Below, piece after piece: positions 6,710-12,522 of a DNA stretch of 12,522 nucleotides. The stretch lies in assembly GCA_023807065.1 (NCBI GenBank), contig JAJJLU010000987.1:1-12522 (forward strand), given 5' to 3'. The notes under the pieces are model-generated. The model worked only from the letters and a program-made list of their open reading frames with translations. It searched no databases and was not told where the DNA came from. The DNA is from Isotricha intestinalis (taxonomy: Eukaryota; Ciliophora; Litostomatea; Vestibuliferida; Isotrichidae). The position numbers and the translations under genes are program-made. Within the stretch, counting starts at the first letter, position 1; every line of letters begins with the position of its first letter.

Positions 6710-9211
6710 TCAATATTTTAAAGTACTTTTATAATTAGCAATTTTAAAAGAATTATTATAATTTGAATTATTTGAATCATTAAAAGAATTATTATTAGTA
6801 CTAATATCATTAAAATTATAATTATTATTATTATTACATTTTAAATCATTAATATAATCTTCAATTTTTGTAATTTCAATCATTAAATTTTCATTTAATC
6901 TTTCTTTTTCATCACAAGAAATAGAATTAATAAATTGATTAATTAAAAAACAAATATTTGACCCAGGAAAACATTTATTTAATTTATTAATAATAGAAAT
7001 TAAATAATTATTATCTTTTATTAATTTTGCATTTTTATCTTTATATAAATTATTATCATAATTTGAATTTGTTATCATATTATTCTTAGAATTTAATTCA
7101 TTACTATAATTTTGTATTGTAATTTTTAATTGATTGTTCATTCCTTTATAATCATTTATTTCTTTTTTCATATTTTTTTTTTCATTATTTAATCTTTCAA
7201 TAATACAATTCAAATTATTTACTTTTAAATTTAAATCTTTTTTATTATTTAAATATATTTCTTTTTCTTTTTCAATTTCTGGAATTTTTTGATTAAATAA
7301 ATTTAAATCTTTCTTCAATTTACAATTTTCATTTGTTAAAGTTAAAATTTCATTAATTGATATTTTAAAAAAATCTTTTGATGATAAAGCAGATTTAAAT
7401 TTAATTATATTATTATTTTTCATATTATAATGTTCATTTATTTTTTCTAAATCCACAATTAAATTATTTATATCATCTTGGAAAAAGTGTTTATCATATT
7501 TTTCTTTATTTAAAAATTCATTTAATTTATTTTCTAAATCATTTTTTTCAATACATAAATTTTTATTTTCTTCTTTTAATTTATTAATTAAAATTTCTAA
7601 TTGACTATTTTTATCTTTAATATTAATATTATTATTATCTTTAAAATTATTAAAAGTACCATTTTTTAAATTATTATATTCATTAAATAATTGTTGATAT
7701 TCAATTTCTATATCATAAAGTTTTTTATTTAATTTTTCAATAGTACATTTTAATTGATTAATATCATTACAATTATTATTTTCAAAACAATAATTTTTAT
7801 CATTAAAATTAAATAAATTTCTTTTTTTATATTTATTAATTTCTTCTTTTAAATTTTCATTACATTCATTTAAACTTTTATTTTTTTCTAAAATTTTATT
7901 TAATTTATTTTGAATAAGACAATTTTCATTTTGTAATTTTAAATAATTATTATTTAAATTATTATAATCTAAAATTGTTTCTTTTAATTCTTTTTCTCTT
8001 ATTTGAATACAAGAAGTTAATTGTTCTATTTCATTTTGATAATTTAAAGTTATATTAAATTTATCTTTTATATTTTTTAAAGTATATGATAAATCATCTT
8101 TATTATTTCCTAAATTTTTTAAAGTTTTATTTAAATTTTCATTTTCTATTTTTGTTTCTATTAATTGTTTTTCTAAATCGTCTTTTAAATTTCTTTCTTC
8201 TTTTAAATTTATTTTTATTTTTTCTATTTCTTCTTTTAATAAAAAGAGTTTTTCTTCTTCATTTTTTTTATTTTCTAATTCTTTTTTTAATTCATCAATT
8301 AATTTTAAATTTTCTTCTATTTTTATTTCTTTTTCTTTATTTAAATTTTTATAATCTTTTAAATGATTATTTAATTCTTCATTTTGACTAATTAAATTAT
8401 TTATTTTATAATTTAAATCATCGATTTCTTTTTTTAAATTTTGATTGTCTAAGTTTAAATTATTAATAAATGCATTTTTTTTTTCATTTTCTTCTTTTAA
8501 ATTCAAATTATTAACATTTAAATTCTCATTTTTTAATTTTAAATCATTTATTAAAATTTTATTATCTTCTAATTCTTTTTTAAATAAATTTACTTCATTT
8601 TTAAATCTTTCATTTTCTAATTTAAACTTAGAAAAATCAACAAAAAAATCTACAATATTATTTTCATCATTTTCATTTAAACCTTTATGAAAAACATAGT
8701 TTTTATATTCTCTTGATTTTTTTATTAAAGGAGCATAACCATTTTCAAATAAGTTTTTTTCTATTATTTCTCTAAGTATTTTTATATAATTTCTTTGTTC
8801 TTCATTTAATATCATTTCTTTTCTTAATGTTGATAAAGTTGAATTTTTTTCATTGTTTAATTTTAATATTTCTTTATTTAAATTCTCATCGGAAGAATAA
8901 TTATTATTTGGTAAAATATTATTTGAAGAATTATTATTTGAAATAATATTATTATTTGATATATTATTATTTGATATATTATTATTTGATATATTATTAT
9001 TTGATATATTATTATTTGATGTATTATTAATTCTATAATTATTTGAGTTTAAATTTAAATTTTCAAAATTATATCTTCTTAAATTTTCATTTTGATTTGA
9101 AGTATTTATTTCTATATTATATAAATTATTATTATTTTGATTTTGAACATTTGAATTATTTAATATTGACTTCTCTGAATTTTGATTCGAAATATTTTTA
9201 GGTTGTTGCAT
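6710..9211 (-). CDS. Asn-rich long coiled-coil protein
   Basis: This 833-residue protein has a disordered Asn/Ser-rich head (1-125) that includes five perfect SNNNI repeats. A compact, more mixed segment follows at about 126-195, containing RNYIKILREIIEKNLFENGY and an aromatic stretch, and may be a small folded domain. From about 195 to 770 it is mostly Leu/Asn/Lys/Glu heptad-like coiled coil broken by short Asn linkers. The C-terminal 45 residues are again Asn/Ser-rich. It has no membrane segment or catalytic motif. Long coiled coils of this kind in protists are often cytoskeletal, centriolar or tethering proteins, but nothing here picks one, and similarity searches will be swamped by coiled-coil bias. 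It ends at TGA (6710-6712); a TAA lies five codons further in frame, so a TGA-readthrough code would change it little. It is divergent from the cyclin gene, with 201 bp between starts. Confidence 0.85.
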   Translation of the reverse strand: MQQPKNISNQNSEKSILNNSNVQNQNNNNLYNIEINTSNQNENLRRYNFENLNLNSNNYRINNTSNNNISNNNISNNNISNNNISNNNIISNNNSSNNILPNNNYSSDENLNKEILKLNNEKNSTLSTLRKEMILNEEQRNYIKILREIIEKNLFENGYAPLIKKSREYKNYVFHKGLNENDENNIVDFFVDFSKFKLENERFKNEVNLFKKELEDNKILINDLKLKNENLNVNNLNLKEENEKKNAFINNLNLDNQNLKKEIDDLNYKINNLISQNEELNNHLKDYKNLNKEKEIKIEENLKLIDELKKELENKKNEEEKLFLLKEEIEKIKINLKEERNLKDDLEKQLIETKIENENLNKTLKNLGNNKDDLSYTLKNIKDKFNITLNYQNEIEQLTSCIQIREKELKETILDYNNLNNNYLKLQNENCLIQNKLNKILEKNKSLNECNENLKEEINKYKKRNLFNFNDKNYCFENNNCNDINQLKCTIEKLNKKLYDIEIEYQQLFNEYNNLKNGTFNNFKDNNNINIKDKNSQLEILINKLKEENKNLCIEKNDLENKLNEFLNKEKYDKHFFQDDINNLIVDLEKINEHYNMKNNNIIKFKSALSSKDFFKISINEILTLTNENCKLKKDLNLFNQKIPEIEKEKEIYLNNKKDLNLKVNNLNCIIERLNNEKKNMKKEINDYKGMNNQLKITIQNYSNELNSKNNMITNSNYDNNLYKDKNAKLIKDNNYLISIINKLNKCFPGSNICFLINQFINSISCDEKERLNENLMIEITKIEDYINDLKCNNNNNYNFNDISTNNNSFNDSNNSNYNNSFKIANYKSTLKY
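8946..9020 (-). repeat. Five perfect 15-bp tandem repeats coding for SNNNI
   Basis: The unit atattattatttgat repeats five times without a mismatch (8946-8960, 8961-8975, 8976-8990, 8991-9005, 9006-9020), with decayed copies on both sides. It encodes the in-frame pentapeptide array in the disordered head of the coiled-coil protein (residues about 64-89). Perfect identity suggests recent slippage, so the copy number probably varies between alleles. Confidence 0.9.
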
Positions 9212-9412
9212 ATTAAATTAATATTATTAATATAATAAAATGAATTAATTAAAACAATAAAACATTAAAAATTAGAAAAGAAAAAATAAAATTATTGATT
9301 TAATAATTAAAAAAAATACTCGTAAAATTATAATTTATTTATTGAAACAAAGAAAAGCCAAACAAATATTTTTATTATTTTTTTTGTTTTGTTTATTCTT
9401 TTAATTAAAAAA
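9212..9412. promoter_or_regulatory. Shared divergent intergenic region, coiled-coil gene and cyclin
   Basis: The 201 bp between the two start codons must hold both promoters and 5' UTRs. The cyclin side carries a T-rich run (about 9369-9400) and then an A-rich leader directly before ATG 9413. No specific element is recognised. Confidence 0.45.
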
Positions 9413-10015
9413 ATGGAAAAAGAAGAGGAAAAACAAAACGTAAATCATTTAAAAGAAATTAATAATGAAAATGAAAAAGACTTTTCATTTGATAGTGAAA
9501 ATTCAACAATATTTGAAGATGATTTAGAAAATGAAATAATAACAAACAACTCAAATTTAATATTATCAATTTCAAATTATATAGAAAAACAATTAAGAGG
9601 AAAAACAATAAATTCTAATTTTAATACTTCTTTAATGAATATATTTTATAGTGAAATAATACCTGAAATTTCGATAATTGATTATTTAAAAAGAATAATT
9701 TATTTCTCGAACTGCGAAATAAATTCTTTAATTTCATCTTTAATATATATAAATGAATTAATAAAAGATTTTCCAATCAATAAACATTATATTCATAAAT
9801 TATTATTTACTTGTATATTATTTTCTATAAAATATAATGAGGATTTAATTTATAAAAATGACTTTTATTGTCAAATTGCAGGAATATCTTTAAAAGATTT
9901 AAATTTAATGGAATATAATTTTATTGTATTATTAAATTTTAATTTTTATATTGATCCTCAAATTTATCATTATTATAAATTAAAATTAGAAGAATTTTCT
10001 TATAAAAGTTCTTAA
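9413..10015 (+). CDS. P/U-type (Pho80-like) cyclin
   Basis: This 200-residue protein has an acidic Asn/Glu-rich tail (1-45) and then a single cyclin box (about 50-185). The landmarks match the Pho80/Pcl/CYCU family: P84 and SIIDYLKRI (87-95), NCEINSLISSLIYINEL (100-116), HKLLFTC (128-134), a KYNEDLIYKNDFY stretch (140-152) with the family's conserved Asp and Asn, AGISLKDLN (156-164), MEYNF with E167, and the closing LNFNFYIDP. These cyclins activate Pho85/CDK5-type kinases in nutrient and phosphate signalling, polarity or the cell cycle; the partner kinase is not in the window. I chose ATG 9413 because the reading frame opens further upstream (9389) only with TTG, while 9413 has an A-rich leader and G at +4. 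The length is typical of small P/U cyclins. It converges on the minus-strand gene at 10235 with a 219-bp gap. Confidence 0.93.
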   Translation: MEKEEEKQNVNHLKEINNENEKDFSFDSENSTIFEDDLENEIITNNSNLILSISNYIEKQLRGKTINSNFNTSLMNIFYSEIIPEISIIDYLKRIIYFSNCEINSLISSLIYINELIKDFPINKHYIHKLLFTCILFSIKYNEDLIYKNDFYCQIAGISLKDLNLMEYNFIVLLNFNFYIDPQIYHYYKLKLEEFSYKSS

Positions 10016-10234
10016 ATTTATTTCAATCATATAAATAAATATTATAAAATATTTATTCATTTTTTCAAAAAATAATGAAGAATGATTTTGCAAAATATTC
10101 AATTATGATGTTGTAAATATTATTTTAAAAGTATTTTTAGAATATTTATTAAAAAGTAAAAATTGAATTTCTTTATTTTTAAAACAATAATAATATAGAA
10201 AAATCAAAATAATATTTTTAAAAAAAAAATAAAT

Positions 10235-11065
10235 TTAATTATAATAATTATAAGCAAATATATCATAAAAAGTATTTAAATTGAATATTTTTTCAATATT
10301 TAAAATAACACTTTCAATTTCTTTATCAGATAAATTTATTGTTTCAACATTAGGATTTTTTTCTATTATATCTGAAATAGGAGAAAAAATATTATTTAAT
10401 AAATGACAAATAATATCATTTGAATTTATTTTATCTAAACTTATTTTTTGTAAAATTTCCTTAATTAAAATATTTATATCTTCACATTTAATTTTTGTAA
10501 TATTTTTCTTTAAAACTAATAGATCATAAAGATCTTCTTTGTCTAAATTATAATATAAAGATAATATTGGAATACTTATAAAAAGAGAAATAAAAGAAAA
10601 TAATAAAAAAGAAATTATATTTAAAATAATTATATAAAATTTCCCTGTTAATATTTCATTATTTGAATTTTTTGATACTTTCAAAATTATTTTTTCCAAT
10701 AACTCCTTTTTATCTTTAAATAAACTTTCAATATTTCTTGTAGTAAATAAATAAACTATCATTATAATATCATTTGAATAATCATAATTTTCAGGAAAAA
10801 TGTTTTGAAATTTTTTATTTGCCATATATAAGACATCTTTATATAAAGATGAAGAAAATTCATTAAAATTATATTTTTCACAAATTTTTTCAATTTTATT
10901 ATTTAAATCTTTTTCATTAATTGAATTTAAATTTTTCATGAAATCATTATATGATATTTGATAAAAGGGATTATCAATAATCATAAATCTTTTTATTTTT
11001 TTTAAAATTTGAGAAAATAAATCAATATCATAATTTTGCAATAAATCTATCCCTCCACAACCCAT
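10235..11065 (-). CDS. MGC-start, putatively acylated membrane-associated protein of unknown family
   Basis: I do not recognise this 276-residue protein. It begins MGCGGIDLL: Gly2 followed by Cys3 is the classic layout for N-myristoylation plus palmitoylation, although position 6 is Ile rather than the favoured Ser/Thr. A strongly hydrophobic stretch at about 143-172 (FYIIILNIISFLLF onward) could span a membrane once. The flanking parts are mixed alpha-helical. The first half has short helices with DNPFYQISYNDF and an aromatic YDVLYMANKKF-like area (about 75-86); the second half has a run of helices with conserved-looking cysteines (194, 220). There is no EF-hand loop, kinase or GTPase motif. 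Its start codon faces that of the PB1-ZZ-UBA gene across only 40 bp, so the two may be co-regulated and the protein could mark a membrane used by that receptor; this link is inference. Confidence 0.75.
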   Translation of the reverse strand: MGCGGIDLLQNYDIDLFSQILKKIKRFMIIDNPFYQISYNDFMKNLNSINEKDLNNKIEKICEKYNFNEFSSSLYKDVLYMANKKFQNIFPENYDYSNDIIMIVYLFTTRNIESLFKDKKELLEKIILKVSKNSNNEILTGKFYIIILNIISFLLFSFISLFISIPILSLYYNLDKEDLYDLLVLKKNITKIKCEDINILIKEILQKISLDKINSNDIICHLLNNIFSPISDIIEKNPNVETINLSDKEIESVILNIEKIFNLNTFYDIFAYNYYN

Positions 11066-11105
11066 TATTTAAATAAAAATAAAACATAAATTTAATAAAA
11101 AAAAA
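11066..11105. promoter_or_regulatory. 40-bp bidirectional intergenic region
   Basis: Two start codons face away from each other across 40 bp consisting of A and T apart from a single C. It contains the palindrome ATTTAAAT and an A-tract directly before ATG 11106. Both transcripts must have very short 5' UTRs, or start inside the opposite gene, or share one divergent promoter. Confidence 0.55.
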
Positions 11106-11503
11106 ATGAATGTAAATATAAAATTTTACGATGATGTAAAAACTATATTAATTCCTTTAAAATATGAAAATTTCCTATTTAATTTATCTAAAATGTTAGA
11201 AATTCAAAATAATATGTTAAATATTATTGAAATTTATTATAAAGATGAAGAAGGAGATAAAATTATTATTCAAAATAATTCTGATTATAATCAGTTTTTA
11301 AAACAATTAAAAAATGGAGAAGTAAATACTATTGAAATTGAATTAAATGATGATAATATGAAAGATAATGCTATTAAGAGCTTTATTCGTTATAATAATA
11401 TTCAAAATGAAGAAAAAGATAACAATAATATTATGAATGAGATTATTAATAATAATAATGAGAAGTTGTTAAAAGATAATAAGAATAATAATAATATTAT
11501 AAT

Positions 11504-11534
<31 letters not shown>

Positions 11535-12275
11535 TGTAATGAATTTAATAATCCTTTTAAATTTCTTGAACAACAAAAAATAGAAATTCCTGAAAATTTA
11601 ATATATCAACCAAAAAAAATAAATAATAATATCCCAAATAATAATTCAAATAATATCAATAAAATACAAAAAAACATTTCAATGAACAACAATAATATTA
11701 TAAATAATAATAATAATAAAAATAACTTAAATAATAATAATAATTTAAATAATAATAATAATATAAAGATTAATGAAATATTAAGAGAAGATTATTTTGG
11801 AAAGAATGATAATAATAAAAATATAATAAATTTTCCAGTTAATTGTAGTCAATGTACAAAATATCCAATTCAAAATATATTATATAAATGTGATGAATGT
11901 ACTTTATTTTTTTGTGAAAAGTGTGAAGAAATACAAGGACCAATTCATATTCATCCTTTATTAAAAATTAGAACAATGCAACAATTTCAAAAATGGAATT
12001 CAATAGAAAAAAATAATTCTTCTTCAATTATTCAAGCTTTTGGAAATATGAAAGATTCTGTTTTAGGAAGAATAAAAAGTATATCTGATTATTTTACTGG
12101 AGAAAATAATAATAATATTAATAATAATATAGAAAATAAGAATAACATGTCTCAAAAGATTCAATATTTAAAAAATATATATGATTTAAAAAGTATACCT
12201 GATTATAAAATCGAAGAAGCAATAAAAAAATCAAATGGAAATTTAGACGAAACTATAAATTATTTATTTTCTTAA
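11106..12275 (+). CDS. PB1-ZZ-UBA protein, p62/NBR1-like selective autophagy receptor
   Basis: This 389-residue protein has three domains in the order of p62/SQSTM1. PB1 is at 1-80: K6 in the first strand matches the type-B lysine, and YYKDEEGD (44-51) with D60 is a full acidic OPCA motif, so it can in principle polymerise head to tail. A disordered Asn-rich linker runs about 85-242. The ZZ zinc finger is complete at 247-283: C247/C250, C262/C265, C270/C273, H281/H283. UBA is at about 349-389, with GNLDETINYL as the third helix, for binding ubiquitin. Between ZZ and UBA there is no FW domain, which places it nearer p62 than NBR1. WNSI (297-300) holds the only tryptophan and fits the W-x-x-I core of an Atg8-binding LIR; PFKFL (150-154) offers a weaker F-x-x-L. 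By family knowledge it would link ubiquitinated cargo to autophagosomes. The start is an ATG after an A-tract; the stop is TAA. Confidence 0.85.
11690..11765 (+). repeat. Interrupted AAT trinucleotide tract coding for polyasparagine
   Basis: Runs of AAT/ATA repeat through these bases and encode most of the Asn run at residues about 194-220 of the PB1-ZZ-UBA protein. A separate four-copy AATGAT tract at 11505-11528 encodes its Asn-Asp stretch. Both lie in the linker between PB1 and ZZ, where length changes should be tolerated. Confidence 0.8.
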
Positions 12276-12475
12276 AAAAAAATTAAAAGAACAATTAAAA
12301 AAATAATATAATATTTTTCTTAAACATCAATTTATTTTATAAATTCATTATAAATTATAAAAAAAAAATAAAAACTCTATTTAATGAATTTTTTTTCTTG
12401 AAAATTGATTTGTTTTTATTTTTTCATAAATTTTAAATGAATTTAAAAAATTTATTTCTCTTGAAAGTATAAAGT

Positions 12476-12522
12476 TTATTTTTCTGATGTAATGTATTCA
12501 AATGATGATTTGATTAAATAAT
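12476..12522 (-). CDS. Possible C-terminal end of a further gene, cut by the window edge
   Basis: On the minus strand the last 45 coding bases read YLIKSSFEYITSEK and then TAA (12476-12478). The codons (TCA, GAA, ACA, TTA) resemble those of the neighbouring genes, and a convergent end about 200 bp from the stop at 12275 would fit the spacing seen elsewhere. Fifteen codons are too few to be sure, and no function can be given. Confidence 0.2.
   Translation of the reverse strand, partial: YLIKSSFEYITSEK

Noticed and set aside
6553..6738. Plus-strand reading of 61 codons in the gap at 6151-6709
   Set aside because: Phe/Ile/Asn low-complexity, overlaps the end of the minus-strand coiled-coil gene, and has the composition of T-rich non-coding DNA.
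8086..8690. Two plus-strand Leu/Phe-rich readings inside the coiled-coil gene
   Set aside because: They are the antisense of a Lys/Glu/Asn-rich coiled coil, which automatically reads as Phe/Leu; the minus-strand frame is open for 833 codons.
8946..9020. Repeat cluster as a CRISPR array
   Set aside because: The units abut with no spacers, lie in frame in a coding region, and the genome is eukaryotic.
9389..9412. Eight extra N-terminal residues on the cyclin
   Set aside because: They would require TTG as start codon; the ATG at 9413 has an A-rich leader and a G at +4, as expected in AT-rich protists.
1..12522. tRNA or rRNA genes
   Set aside because: No G/C-rich cloverleaf-like segment or conserved rRNA core was visible on either strand; the only G/C-richer patch (340-690) is C-skewed and cannot pair with itself.

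Overview
This is a gene-dense, extremely AT-rich stretch of a eukaryotic, protist-type nuclear genome. The evidence is the protein content: a P/U-type (Pho80-like) cyclin, a PB1-ZZ-UBA protein of the p62/NBR1 autophagy-receptor kind, an NBR1 FW-like domain, a membrane-anchored longin-like protein, a long coiled-coil protein and a 28-residue LRR protein. The proteins are rich in asparagine and lysine, and no gene needs an intron. All seven tryptophans in the predicted proteins are coded TGG, and TAA, TAG and TGA each end an ORF, so the code looks standard. The window begins CCCCAATCCCCA. That resembles ciliate C4A2-type telomeres and lies in the orientation expected at a left chromosome end. 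A compact, nearly intronless, AT-rich ciliate with a standard code would fit, but this lineage call is tentative and other AT-rich protists remain possible.

Layout: 1-12 is a telomere-like scrap. 13-1144 has no gene; inside it lie a C-skewed patch (about 340-690) and a homopurine tract (906-951). Then come a PB1-like/FW protein (1145-2011, +), an LRR protein with a possible degenerate ADP-ribosyltransferase-like domain (2177-5416, +), a membrane-anchored longin-like protein (5521-6150, -), a non-coding gap (6151-6709), an Asn-rich coiled-coil protein (6710-9211, -), a cyclin (9413-10015, +), an MGC-starting putative acylated membrane protein (10235-11065, -), and the PB1-ZZ-UBA protein (11106-12275, +). 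A faint trace of a further minus-strand gene end lies at the right edge.

The genes alternate in convergent and divergent pairs. The tightest pair has only 40 bp between its two start codons (11066-11105). The point of greatest biological interest is that the domains normally joined in one NBR1 protein (PB1, ZZ, FW, UBA) occur here on two proteins about 9 kb apart: PB1-like + FW-like in the first gene, PB1 + ZZ + UBA in the last. The second is the LRR protein, whose N-terminal half looks like an ART fold with every catalytic position substituted. Everything rests on motif reading of one window; no database search was possible.
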